From Lacipirellula parvula (lineage in GTDB: Bacteria; Planctomycetota; Planctomycetia; Pirellulales; Lacipirellulaceae): a stretch of 64,000 nt of DNA. Numbering within the stretch: the first letter of the stretch is position 1; each line of letters starts with the position of its first letter. The position numbers and the translations under genes were made by a program. The stretch is from positions 1,966,501-2,030,500 of the forward strand of contig NZ_AP021861.1 of NCBI RefSeq assembly GCF_009177095.1, read 5' to 3'. Below are positions 23,770 to 31,705 of the stretch, one piece after another. The notes beneath the pieces are model-generated. The model searched no databases, was not told where the DNA came from, and saw only the letters and a program-made list of their open reading frames with translations.

Positions 23770-24627
23770 CTACGCCCGCACTAGCTTGTGGAACGCCTCG
23801 GTCAGCTGCTTCGTGATCGGCCCCGGCTTGCCGCTGCCGATGACGCGGTCGTCGACCTTCACCGCCGGGATGATTTCCGCGGCCGTGCCGGTGAGGAAGC
23901 ATTCATCGGCGACGTAAACGTCGTGCTTGGTGATCGCCGACTCGGAGGTGACGATGCCCGCTTCGGAGGCGAGCTCCAGCACGGCGTTGCGGGTGACGCC
24001 TTCGAGAATGCCAGCGTCGAGCGGCGGCGTGTAGAGTTTGCCTTGCTTCACCAGAAAGATGTTGTCGCCCGTGCACTCGGCGACTTCGCCCTTGTGGTTG
24101 AGCATCAGCGCTTCGACGCAGCCTGCCTTCAAGCCCTCGATCTTGGCGAGGATGTTGTTCAGGTAATTGAGCGACTTGATCCGCGGGCTGAGCGCCGCCG
24201 GATGGTTGCGGATGACGCTCGAGGTGATCAGTTCGAGGCCGTTCTCGTAGAACTCCTTTGGGTAAAGGCTGATCGAGTCGGCGATGATGATGATTTGCGG
24301 ATTGCTACAGCGATTGGGGTCGAGCCCCAACGTGCCGCTGCCGCGGGTGATGACGGCGCGAATGTAGCCGTCTTTGATGCCGTTGGCAGCGACGGTGTCG
24401 TCGATCGCCTTGGCCATGTCAGGCTGCGACATCGGGATGCTCAGCCGGATGGCGAGCGCCGATTCGAACAGTCGGCGGACATGCTCGTTGAGCTGGAAGA
24501 CCTTGCCGTTGTAGGCCCGTAGGCCTTCGAAGACGCCGTCGCCGTACAGAAGCCCGTGATCAAAGACGCTGACCGTCGCCTGCTCGGCGGGGAGGAGTTT
24601 GCCGTTGATGTAGACCTGTCGTGACAT
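23770..24627 (-). CDS. ilvE: branched-chain amino-acid aminotransferase
   Basis: PLP-dependent class IV aminotransferase, last step of valine, leucine and isoleucine synthesis. The 285-residue form begins MSRQVYINGKL; an in-frame ATG at 24681 would add 18 unconserved residues. Motifs: FDHGLLYGDGVFEGLRAYNG at 22-41, the PLP lysine K151 in PRIKSLNYLNNIL, EVAECTGDNIFLVKQG and ILEGVTRNAVLELA, then the C-terminal LTGTAAEIIPAV. D-amino-acid transaminase is a close alternative, but the NYLNNILAKIEG block favours IlvE. It lies alone, 226 bases downstream of lolD on the same strand. Confidence 0.9.
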   Translation of the reverse strand: MSRQVYINGKLLPAEQATVSVFDHGLLYGDGVFEGLRAYNGKVFQLNEHVRRLFESALAIRLSIPMSQPDMAKAIDDTVAANGIKDGYIRAVITRGSGTLGLDPNRCSNPQIIIIADSISLYPKEFYENGLELITSSVIRNHPAALSPRIKSLNYLNNILAKIEGLKAGCVEALMLNHKGEVAECTGDNIFLVKQGKLYTPPLDAGILEGVTRNAVLELASEAGIVTSESAITKHDVYVADECFLTGTAAEIIPAVKVDDRVIGSGKPGPITKQLTEAFHKLVRA

Positions 24628-24818
24628 CGTTGCTTTCGTGGGAGCGTTCGGGTTGTATTGAGCGACGGACGACATGGGCACGGCCTCTACGTGGAACGTG
24701 GAACGATTTCCCGTAAAGAGGGGCTGCCAATGTCGCAGGTTCGGCCGGCAGGGACGAAACCATCAACGCCGCCGGATTGGCCGATGGAACACCGCGCTAA
24801 TAGCGTCGGCGTCAGGTT

Positions 24819-24843
24819 CGTCCACCGGTGGAGCCGGTGGCTT
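24819..24843. repeat. dispersed hairpin repeat, family C single copy
   Basis: CGTCCACCGGTGGAGCCGGT-type hairpin (arms CCACCGG / CCGGTGG). It sits 10 bases after the lolD stop and is nearly identical to the right-hand copy of the doublet at 30412-30492. Confidence 0.75.
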
Positions 24844-24852
24844 GAATCGGCC

Positions 24853-25707
24853 CTAGCCGGCGATTCGGCCTTCGACGAGCTTCACCGTGCGGTCCGCTTG
24901 CCCGGCGATCCAGGGGTCGTGCGTCACCATGACTATAGTGAGCTTTTCCCGGGCATTCAACTCGGCGAGGGTCTTCATCACTGCTTCGCCGGTGGAGCGG
25001 TCGAGGTTGCCGGTCGGTTCGTCCGCGAGCAGGACTTTGGGCTTCAGCAGCAGGGCCCGGGCGATGGCGGCCCGCTGCATTTCGCCGCCGGAAAGTTCGC
25101 GTGGCTTGTGCTTGGCTCGGTGCCCGAGGCCGACGAGTTCCAGCAGTTCAAACGCCCGTCGACGGTACGAACTCCGCCGCATCCAATAGCTGAGCGTCGA
25201 CTCGGCAATGAACGCCGGCGCCAGGATGTTTTCGAGCGTCGTGAGCTCCGGCAGCAGGTGGTAGAACTGGAAGATCATGCCGAAGTGGCGGTTGCGAAGC
25301 ATGTCGCGCGACGCGGCCGGCAGGTTGTCGATGCGATGTCCCTCGAAGTGGACTTCGCCGCCGTCGGGTTGGTCGAGCGTGCCGAGCAAGTGGAGCAGGG
25401 TGCTTTTGCCGCAGCCGCTTTGGCCGACGATCGCAAGGGACTCGCCCTCGTGGATGTCGAGATCGATCCCCCGCAGCACCGGGATGCCGATGGCCCCTTT
25501 GCGGTAGCTCTTGAACAAGTTGCGGCAGCCCATGTGAATGGCGTTCGACACGGGCGTCAGCACCGGCGCGACAGGCGTCTGTAGATGCCGCTGCAGGTCG
25601 GCGAGCGTTCGCGAGTCGGCGTGGGGCGTCGGACGCGGCGCGTCGGCGGCTCGCCGCGGCGTGATCATCGGAGCGCCTGTCTGCGATTCGTAGTTCGGGC
25701 GGCTCAT
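24853..25707 (-). CDS. lolD: ABC transporter ATPase, LolD type
   Basis: ATPase of a MacB/LolCDE-class exporter, probably extracting lipoproteins from the inner membrane. The 284 residues include an unusual 55-residue Pro/Arg/Thr-rich N-terminal extension; a start at 25533 (MGCRNLFKSY) would give the normal 226-residue length. Walker A GQSGCGKST at 95-103, Q-loop FQFYHLLPEL, signature LSGGE at 205-209, Walker B VLLADEP at 225-231 and switch histidine VTHD are all present. The tandem permease gene lies upstream on the same strand, separated by a repeat-bearing 224-base gap. Confidence 0.92.
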   Translation of the reverse strand: MSRPNYESQTGAPMITPRRAADAPRPTPHADSRTLADLQRHLQTPVAPVLTPVSNAIHMGCRNLFKSYRKGAIGIPVLRGIDLDIHEGESLAIVGQSGCGKSTLLHLLGTLDQPDGGEVHFEGHRIDNLPAASRDMLRNRHFGMIFQFYHLLPELTTLENILAPAFIAESTLSYWMRRSSYRRRAFELLELVGLGHRAKHKPRELSGGEMQRAAIARALLLKPKVLLADEPTGNLDRSTGEAVMKTLAELNAREKLTIVMVTHDPWIAGQADRTVKLVEGRIAG

Positions 25708-25765
25708 GGCGAATAGTCCGTGGTCAGTTGTCAGTGGTCCGTTGCTGCAAATGCTTTTCGACCGG

Positions 25766-25915
25766 GTGCCACTGGCGTGTCGCCAGTGGGAAGTGCCGCA
25801 ACGTGATGATTGCTGTTTGGTTTACAAGGGGCCTGAAAATTAAGGCTGCCTGCTGCCTGCAATGGATTGCTAGTTAGTACCCGCTTCAGCACTAGCGACA
25901 CGCCAGTGGCACCTA
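25766..25915. repeat. widely spaced inverted repeat pair, family D
   Basis: Copy 25766-25790 (GTGCCACTGGCGTGTCGCCA) and inverted copy 25892-25915 (CGACACGCCAGTGGCAC), about 100 bases apart, lie between the LolC/E-type permease and lolD. Each copy can fold by itself (CCACTGGCG / CGCCAGTGG in the first). Confidence 0.75.
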
Positions 25916-25931
25916 GATGCCAATTTCTCAA

Positions 25932-27503
25932 TTACTCGTACCTTAGCGCACGCACCGGGTGAAGCGTCGCGGCACGACGGGCGGGCAAGACGCTCGCCAA
26001 CACGGCGATGCCGACGGCGCCACAGGCGATCCAGGCGACGGTGAACGGTTCGACTATCGTCGGGATTTTGTAGAAGTAGTAGACCGATGGATCGAACACC
26101 GGTTGCCCGGTGATCTTGCCGAGCAGATCGGCGATCTCGTTGATGTTCGCGACGAAGAGCAGCCCCATGACGGTGCCGACGCCGGCGCCGACGATGCCGA
26201 GACTCAGGCCGTACGATAGGAAGATTCCCATGACGCCCCAGCCCGAGGCGCCGAGCGACTTGAGAATGCCGATGTCGCGGGTCTTCTCGACGACGATCAT
26301 GAAGAAGATCGCCAGAATGCCGAAGCCGGCCACGGCGATGATCATGAACAGCAGCACGTTGAGCACGGCCGTTTCCATTTGCACGGCGGCGAGCAGGGCG
26401 CCTTGCTCGTCGCGCCAGGTGCTCACCTGGTAGAACTGCATCGGGAACGCGGCCTGAATCTTGTCGCGAATCTCTTCGGCGTTGACGCCGGGCTTGAGCT
26501 TGATTTGGATCGTCGTGAACTTGCCGGCGCCCGTTTTGGGGTCGATCATGCCGCGATCTTTTTGGAGCGCCTTCAGTGGGACGAACGCAAAGTTGGCGTC
26601 GTACTCGCTCATCTTGCTTTCATAAAAATCGACGACGGTGTACTCCTGGCCGACGATTTCCGGCGGCATCACCGCGAGCGGGAACGCCACCTTCACGTCG
26701 TCGCCCGGCAGACCGAGGTAGTGGTCGACGCCGTCGGGGGTGCGGAAACCGCAGATGCCGATGCCGAGGACGATACCAGTATGCTGTTCGGTGGCGGGGT
26801 CGAAGTCGCGACCTTCCGTTTCGCCTGCCTCGGCGGCCGCCATTGCGAATGGATCAGCCATCGCTGGTTCCGCGGCCTTATCCGGAGCGGTTGGGGCCGC
26901 GGTCGGTTCGCTTTTCGCTTTGATTTCATCGAGCCGCTTCTGATCCGCGGCCCGTTGCTTGGCGAGCATCGACTTGTACGAGCGATACTGCCAACCGGCG
27001 TCGCGCATCACTTCGCGCGGCTTCGCGTCGGCCGGATCGACCTGGTGATCGAGCACGTCGTAGCCGCCGTCACGCAGATCGAACGACAGTTGCTTGCGGT
27101 TCTCAGGGTGCTGCAGGAAGTCGCCGAATTGGCTCACCGACGCGTAGCTCGTCTCGTCGATGCCGATCAGCGTCACTTGCCGCGGCAACGTTTCGCCGCC
27201 GACGGTAAGGTAGAGCAGCGACGGTACGTGGACTGTCGGCGACATGCCGGCAATCGTGTCGCCCGCGGCGGTGCGAATCTGCGCCATATGGGAGTCGGCG
27301 TCGAACACGCCGTCGAGGCTGCGGGTGCGGAAGATGAGGTCGCCCAACATGCCGTTGAGCCGGCCCTGCATCTCGTGCGTGAACCCCGCCATGACGCTGT
27401 TGACGACGATCATCGTCGCCACGCCGAGCGTGACGCTGACAATGCAGAGGAGCGCGATGTAGCGGGTGCGCAGGTAACGCCAGCAGAGGAGGAGTTTGTA
27501 CAT
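25932..27503 (-). CDS. ABC transporter permease, LolC/LolE family
   Basis: Membrane partner of the LolD-type ATPase. The 523-residue protein has the FtsX/LolC topology: one transmembrane helix near residues 14-38 (ALLCIVSVTLGVATMIVVNSVMAGF), a large periplasmic MacB_PCD domain (about 40-375), and three C-terminal helices at about 385-410, 430-460 and 485-510, with the conserved EKTRDIGILKSLGAS coupling motif between them and the LPARRAATLHPVRALRYE tail. The periplasmic domain carries an extra Ala/Pro/Asp-rich stretch (about 190-235). The single permease suggests a homodimer instead of the LolC/LolE pair. Start is 98 bases after lysS. Confidence 0.92.
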   Translation of the reverse strand: MYKLLLCWRYLRTRYIALLCIVSVTLGVATMIVVNSVMAGFTHEMQGRLNGMLGDLIFRTRSLDGVFDADSHMAQIRTAAGDTIAGMSPTVHVPSLLYLTVGGETLPRQVTLIGIDETSYASVSQFGDFLQHPENRKQLSFDLRDGGYDVLDHQVDPADAKPREVMRDAGWQYRSYKSMLAKQRAADQKRLDEIKAKSEPTAAPTAPDKAAEPAMADPFAMAAAEAGETEGRDFDPATEQHTGIVLGIGICGFRTPDGVDHYLGLPGDDVKVAFPLAVMPPEIVGQEYTVVDFYESKMSEYDANFAFVPLKALQKDRGMIDPKTGAGKFTTIQIKLKPGVNAEEIRDKIQAAFPMQFYQVSTWRDEQGALLAAVQMETAVLNVLLFMIIAVAGFGILAIFFMIVVEKTRDIGILKSLGASGWGVMGIFLSYGLSLGIVGAGVGTVMGLLFVANINEIADLLGKITGQPVFDPSVYYFYKIPTIVEPFTVAWIACGAVGIAVLASVLPARRAATLHPVRALRYE

Positions 27504-27519
27504 GGTCCCATCCTTGGGT

Positions 27520-27598
27520 TAGTTGCGAGCGGCGAGTCGCGAGTTTCGAGTTGGAAGATAAAACTCCTCGCAACCCGTGACTCGCAACTCGCAACCAT
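27520..27598. repeat. heptad-repeat palindrome (AGTTGCG units) between lysS and the permease
   Basis: Left arm AGTTGCG-AGCGGCG-AGTCGCG-AGTTTCG, right arm built from CTCGCAA units, separated by about 20 bases. It uses the same heptad as the element inserted in lysS at 28175. It fills the intergenic space before the permease gene. Confidence 0.85.
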
Positions 27599-27601
27599 CC
27601 G

Positions 27602-29296
27602 TTATTTTTCAGGCCGCAGCACGGGGAACAAAATGACGTCGCGAATCGACTGCGTCCCGGTCAGCAGCATCACTAAGCGGTCGATGCCGATGCCCAGGCC
27701 GCCCGCCGGCGGCATGCCGTGGCGTAGGGCGCGGATAAAATCGGTGTCCATCTTCGCCATCGAGTCTTCTTCGCTCATCCCCGCGAGTTGGCTGCGGAAC
27801 AACTCTTCCTGCAGGTCGGGGTCGTTTAGTTCGGTGTAGGCGTTGGCGATCTCCATCCCGCCGATGAACAGCTCGAACCGTTCGGCGACGGTCGGATCGC
27901 TCGCCTTCCGCTTCGTCAGCGGGCAGATGCTCGCGGGGTAGTCGATCACGAAGATCGGGCCCTCAAGGGCGTCTTCGACTTTCTCCTCAAAAACGTCGTT
28001 CTTGATGACATCGGGATGCCGGCCGGCGGTTTCGATGCCGAGCTTCTTCGCGAGTGCGGCCACGGCAGCCGAGTCCGTCGGATCAACACCGGCATGCTGC
28101 TTGAACAACTCCGCGTAGGTCGCTCGCTTGAATGGCGGCTTGAAATCGACCGTCTTGCCGGCCCAAGAAAGCTGGTAGTTGCGAGTTGCGAGTTGCGAGT
28201 TGCGAGAAACAGAATTCCCGCCTTCAGCATTTTCTCGTAACTCGCGACTCGAATCTCGCGACTCATTGATGGCGTGGATCGCTTCGCAGATGCACTCTTC
28301 GGTGAGATCCATCATCGAACGGTAATCGCCGTACGCCTGATAGACCTCGAGCATCGTGAACTCGGGGTTGTGCTTGGGGCTAATCCCCTCATTGCGATAG
28401 ACGCGCCCAAGTTCGTAGACCCGTTCCACGCCGCCAACCAACAGCCGCTTGAGGTGGAGTTCCAGCGCGATCCGCATAAACAGATCGAGATCGAGCGTGT
28501 TGTGATGCGTCGTGAACGGTCGGGCTGCGGCGCCGCCGGCAATCGTGTGGAGCGTCGGGCCTTCGACTTCGACGAAGCCACGATCGCCGAGCGTCTTGCG
28601 AATCGACGACACAATCCGCGTCCGATCGAGGAAGCGGTCGAGGACGCCCTCGTTGTAGGTCAGGTCGAGGTATCGCTGCCGGGTGCGCAGTTCGGCGTCT
28701 TGCAGGCCGCTATGCTTTTCTGGCGGAGTTTCGATCGACTTCGTCAAGATATGGAGCCGGTCGGCGAATATCGAAAGTTCGCCCGTCTTCGTCCGGCGGA
28801 GCGTGCCGTCGACGCCGATGATATCGCCGAGGTCGAAGCATTGAGCCAAGTCCCAGCTATCGCCGACCTGATCGCGGCCGATAAACAGCTGCACCTGGCC
28901 GGTCATGTCGCGAATGTCGATGAACAGCAGTTTTCCTTTGTCGCGCGACAAGATGATTCTGCCCGCCGCACGCACTTGCGGGCCGACGATTTCGCCGGCG
29001 CCTTGCTCGGCGAGCCAAGGGCGGAACGCGGCGCGTTCTTCTTCCGTCTCCAGCGACGGCAGCGTGATGTTGGCGCCATCCGCCTTGCGGTAGAGGATCT
29101 CGTTCGTGCGGGCGCGGATCTCGCCGATCAGTTGGCGATCGTCGAAGCGCGTGCCCCACGGATCGTGGCCGAGTTCGATGATGCGGGCGAGCTTAGCGCG
29201 GCGCGCGGCTTCCAAAAACGATTGGTCGCGCGAGGGATCGGTTGCGTCGTCGGCGGGAGTCTGTTGGTCGGTCATCGATTGCGGGGCAGGCATCAT
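27602..29296 (-). CDS. lysS: lysyl-tRNA synthetase (class II) with an in-frame repeat insertion
   Basis: Charges tRNA-Lys. The 564-residue protein has an N-terminal OB-fold anticodon domain (about 105-190) and a class II catalytic domain with motif 2 [15 protein letters not shown] near 299-313 and motif 3 [16 protein letters not shown] near the C-terminus. It is longer than the usual 490-510, partly from an N-terminal extension (about 50 residues) and partly from an insertion at residues 345-374. That insertion is encoded by a heptad-repeat palindrome (28175-28264) and reads as the low-complexity [12 protein letters not shown]. It lies between the helix ending CEAIHAIN and the strand [12 protein letters not shown], a loop in homologues. 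The frame is preserved over 90 bases. Confidence 0.93.
   Translation of the reverse strand: MMPAPQSMTDQQTPADDATDPSRDQSFLEAARRAKLARIIELGHDPWGTRFDDRQLIGEIRARTNEILYRKADGANITLPSLETEEERAAFRPWLAEQGAGEIVGPQVRAAGRIILSRDKGKLLFIDIRDMTGQVQLFIGRDQVGDSWDLAQCFDLGDIIGVDGTLRRTKTGELSIFADRLHILTKSIETPPEKHSGLQDAELRTRQRYLDLTYNEGVLDRFLDRTRIVSSIRKTLGDRGFVEVEGPTLHTIAGGAAARPFTTHHNTLDLDLFMRIALELHLKRLLVGGVERVYELGRVYRNEGISPKHNPEFTMLEVYQAYGDYRSMMDLTEECICEAIHAINESRDSSRELRENAEGGNSVSRNSQLATRNYQLSWAGKTVDFKPPFKRATYAELFKQHAGVDPTDSAAVAALAKKLGIETAGRHPDVIKNDVFEEKVEDALEGPIFVIDYPASICPLTKRKASDPTVAERFELFIGGMEIANAYTELNDPDLQEELFRSQLAGMSEEDSMAKMDTDFIRALRHGMPPAGGLGIGIDRLVMLLTGTQSIRDVILFPVLRPEK
28175..28264. repeat. heptad-repeat palindrome inside lysS coding sequence
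   Basis: Four tandem AGTTGCG heptads at the left end (28176-28203), a 30-base centre, and a right arm with CTCGCGACTCGAATCTCGCG. The length of 90 bases equals 30 codons and keeps the lysS frame open. The same heptads form the intergenic element at 27520. Confidence 0.85.
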
Positions 29297-29600
29297 GGCT
29301 GGAGCCGCAACAGCTCGAAAATGAGCCGCGCGGAGGGTGGAAATTTCGCTAAGGTCAAGAGTGGAAAGATTTTAGTGAAGATAGGCAAGGGGTCAACGCC
29401 ACTCACCCACCGCGAAGGATGCTAGCAGGCGAGAATGACGGCGAGCGTCATTCGCCGGCACGATCGATTCGTCCCGCTTGAACGGCTCTAGCAGGTTCTG
29501 CCCGCCGAAAGCGAACCACGATCAAAATTGACCCTTTCGCCCCCATAACCTACGATTTCAGGCCCCCGAATCACCGGGAGGCGTCGGAGACGCTGCCGCC
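29297..29600. other. 304-base divergent intergenic region
   Basis: Lies between lysS and the divergent membrane-protein gene. Holds a small hairpin near 29430-29456 (GAATGACG / CGTCATTC) and, just before the ATG of the next gene, GGAGGCGTCGGAGACG, which resembles a family-E repeat end. No gene or clear promoter seen. Confidence 0.5.
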
Positions 29601-30392
29601 ATGATTGCTGACACGCCCCCCCAAACTTCCCGCCCCCCGTCGCTTGCGCTGTCGATTATCGGCAGCGTGCTAGCAGTGCTTCTCGTCGTGGCCGGAGCCC
29701 TGTACTGGGCTGCCCAGGCGGTCGATCCATTTTATGCGGCGGCGACCCAAGCAAAGCCGGCTGAGTTGAAAGAAGCAGGCGAGCAACTTGAGAATCGCGT
29801 CGCCGATCTCACGGACCAGGCCGAGACGACCGGCCGTTGGGAATCGGTCTTTAGCGATGAGGAAGTGAACGGCTGGCTGGCGACCGTGCTCCGCGAAAAA
29901 TACCCGACGCTGCTGCCGCCCGAGGTGGTCGACCCGCGCGTTTCGTTCGTGAACGGGAAGTGCCTGCTCGGCTACCGCTACCAAGGCGACAAGGTGCGGG
30001 CGATGGTCACCATCGAAGGCGAAGCGTTCATGGCGAGCGACGACGTCGCCGGTCTACGGCTCCGCAAAGCACGCCTCGGCTTCTTGCCGCTACCGCTGTC
30101 GAAAGTGGTCGACCACATCAACGACGGCGCCAAGCAGCTCAAGATTCCCGTGAAGTGGGTAGAGCAAGAGGGCGACCCCGTGATGCTCGTCGGCGTCACC
30201 AATGCGCTCTCGACCGATGAAGAAGTGCGACGGTTGGACGCGATTGACCTTCGCGACGGGCAGCTGGTGTTGGCGGGTTCGATCGAGCCGCGCCCAACGC
30301 TCGCGCCGGCCAAGTCGAGCAGCATAGGCGACCGCGCGCGAGCGGCGGTTAACGCGGCGGCGTCTGCTGCTGCAGCGGCAGCCGTGCAATAG
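29601..30392 (+). CDS. membrane-anchored hypothetical protein
   Basis: A 263-residue protein with one N-terminal membrane segment at about 15-37 (LALSIIGSVLAVLLVVAGALYW). The rest is probably extracytoplasmic: a short helical region with VADLTDQAETTGRWESVFSDEEVNGWLAT at about 70-98, then a beta-rich domain, and an Ala-rich tail (AAASAAAAAAV). The FSDEEVNGWL motif recurs in planctomycete proteins of unknown role. I cannot assign a family. It converges on the phosphoesterase gene, with a doublet repeat in between. Confidence 0.65.
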   Translation: MIADTPPQTSRPPSLALSIIGSVLAVLLVVAGALYWAAQAVDPFYAAATQAKPAELKEAGEQLENRVADLTDQAETTGRWESVFSDEEVNGWLATVLREKYPTLLPPEVVDPRVSFVNGKCLLGYRYQGDKVRAMVTIEGEAFMASDDVAGLRLRKARLGFLPLPLSKVVDHINDGAKQLKIPVKWVEQEGDPVMLVGVTNALSTDEEVRRLDAIDLRDGQLVLAGSIEPRPTLAPAKSSSIGDRARAAVNAAASAAAAAAVQ

Positions 30393-30411
30393 GGGCTGCA
30401 AGCATCGCATT

Positions 30412-30492
30412 AAAAGCCACCGGCTCCGCCGGTGGACGCGGTGAATGAATGTCTGCCGTTGCTTCGTCCACCGGCGGAGCCGGTGGCTTTTA
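30412..30492. repeat. REPIN-like doublet, family C
   Basis: AAAAGCCACCGGCTCCGCCG hairpin at 30412-30437 and its inverted copy at 30465-30492 (CCGGCGGAGCCGGTGGCTTT), separated by 27 bases. Its right end overlaps the last bases of the minus-strand gene. Because it lies between convergent genes and has AAAA/TTTT at its ends, it may act as a bidirectional terminator. Confidence 0.8.
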
Positions 30493-30825
30493 TTTCGGTA
30501 GCTCAACGATGCCGTGACATCGACTGCCTTTAAGCCGAACGCTCAAACTCGCGGCGTCCTCTGAAGCGACTTCATACTCGCCTTGATCGACGCGGGTCAC
30601 CGTCCCACGCCCACCGCTGACGGGGCCTTCGTAGTTGAGATACGCGATGCGGTGATCGGCGATGCGCGTGGCTTCGATCGTTGCGGCATCGCCGCCCCAG
30701 GCGACCGGTAGCTGCAGCAAGTTCCAGGTGAGCAGCACGCCGTCGCGTTCGAGCATGAGATCCCAGTGACTTGGCTTGCCGAGCGCTGGCGGGCATTCGT
30801 GATAGAGCAGCACGAAACGAGGCAT
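30490..30825 (-). CDS. LigD-type 3'-phosphoesterase domain protein
   Basis: A 111-residue stand-alone version of the phosphoesterase domain found in LigD, which trims 3'-phosphates or ribonucleotides from DNA ends during end joining. The pattern MPRFVLLYHECPP, then HWDLMLERDGVLLTW at about 18-32 and YEGPVSGGRGTVTRVDQGEYEV at about 65-86, fits the family. The His-Asp pair of the HWDL motif is visible; I cannot confirm the remaining active-site residues. An upstream ATG at 30939 would overlap the preceding gene by more than 100 bases. Its start is 4 bases after the upstream gene, so it is in the uvrA cluster. Confidence 0.8.
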   Translation of the reverse strand: MPRFVLLYHECPPALGKPSHWDLMLERDGVLLTWNLLQLPVAWGGDAATIEATRIADHRIAYLNYEGPVSGGRGTVTRVDQGEYEVASEDAASLSVRLKGSRCHGIVELPK

Positions 30826-30829
30826 GGAG

Positions 30830-31705
30830 TTACTCGGCGCCTCGCACGTGGCCGGCGAAATAACCGGCGAGGTTGAACTCGGGCGCCAACTCTGCCTGCA
30901 GCCGATCGCATGCCGCTCGGGCTTCGGCGAAGCTGGCAAATTCAGGCGATCGCCGCACCGCGATGACCGGTTTTCCTAATGCGACAAGCGCGGCGGGCGG
31001 GCGTTCGCCGGCGGCGAGATCGGCGACGATCAGTTGAGCACCTGCCGAATTTACGGCGTCTTGCCACTGCTGCGACGGAAGAACGACCCCGGTCAAGAAT
31101 GCGTTTTCGTCCGTTCGGTCGTGAACGCCCGCAGCGTGCAGTAGCGCCGCCACCGCTGGTTCCCAAGAGAGCCGTTGCCGCAGTTGTTGAATGTCGCCAG
31201 CGAAGCTCGATGCATCAACCAGTACGGTCGCGCCCCAACGCGACGCGGCCGACAGGTCGAGAATCTCTTTCGCAGCAGTAGCTATGATCGCTGACTCAGC
31301 TTCGTGCGCCTCGCGGACCGTCTGTTCGTTCAGGGCTGTAGCGACGGCGCCGCGCAGCACGATGCGTTCGCCACCTAGACGAAGGTTCACGGCATGGGCC
31401 GATAGCCGTTGCAATCCCAGCGTGTGGACGACGCCGTCGTTCGTGGCGCCGGCACCAACGCGACGCAACTCGTACAAAAACGGCATCGCCGCCGACCAGT
31501 AGCAAGGCTCTGTGACGAGGAACTCGATCCGTTTATCAGCCGTGAGCTTGCCGCGAAACGTCGACGCCAGCGTGCGGCCGTGCTCGCAGCGAGGTCCATA
31601 GAGTTCCCATTCACCGGCCAAGTCGACGACGCCGTCGCCAACGAGCGACAGCCGCACGCTCGACTCGGTGGCGGACGCAAGTTGGACCGAGACGCCCTCA
31701 ATCAT
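30830..31705 (-). CDS. hypothetical protein in uvrA operon, faint GH2-like pattern
   Basis: A 291-residue soluble protein whose start overlaps the uvrA stop by 8 bases (ATGATTGA at 31705-31698) and which is followed after 4 bases by the phosphoesterase gene. A beta-rich N-terminal part contains VDLAGEWELYGP and EPCYWSAAMPFLYEL, then LRLGGERIVLRGAV. This order recalls the sandwich-to-barrel junction of GH2 glycosidases, but the catalytic glutamates are not present. A Rossmann-like or barrel C-terminal half (GATVLVDASS, AQLIVADLAAGE, GKPVIAVR) follows. Function unknown; the operon suggests but does not prove a link to DNA repair. Confidence 0.6.
   Translation of the reverse strand: MIEGVSVQLASATESSVRLSLVGDGVVDLAGEWELYGPRCEHGRTLASTFRGKLTADKRIEFLVTEPCYWSAAMPFLYELRRVGAGATNDGVVHTLGLQRLSAHAVNLRLGGERIVLRGAVATALNEQTVREAHEAESAIIATAAKEILDLSAASRWGATVLVDASSFAGDIQQLRQRLSWEPAVAALLHAAGVHDRTDENAFLTGVVLPSQQWQDAVNSAGAQLIVADLAAGERPPAALVALGKPVIAVRRSPEFASFAEARAACDRLQAELAPEFNLAGYFAGHVRGAE

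Noticed and set aside
23567-23902. 111-codon version of the frame downstream of ilvE
   Set aside because: The first 47 codons overlap the end of ilvE in another frame; only the 64-codon form starting at 23761 is considered.
28175-28264. Tandem AGTTGCG units considered as a CRISPR or microsatellite
   Set aside because: Units are 7 bases with no unique spacers and form a palindrome with the other arm; not a CRISPR.
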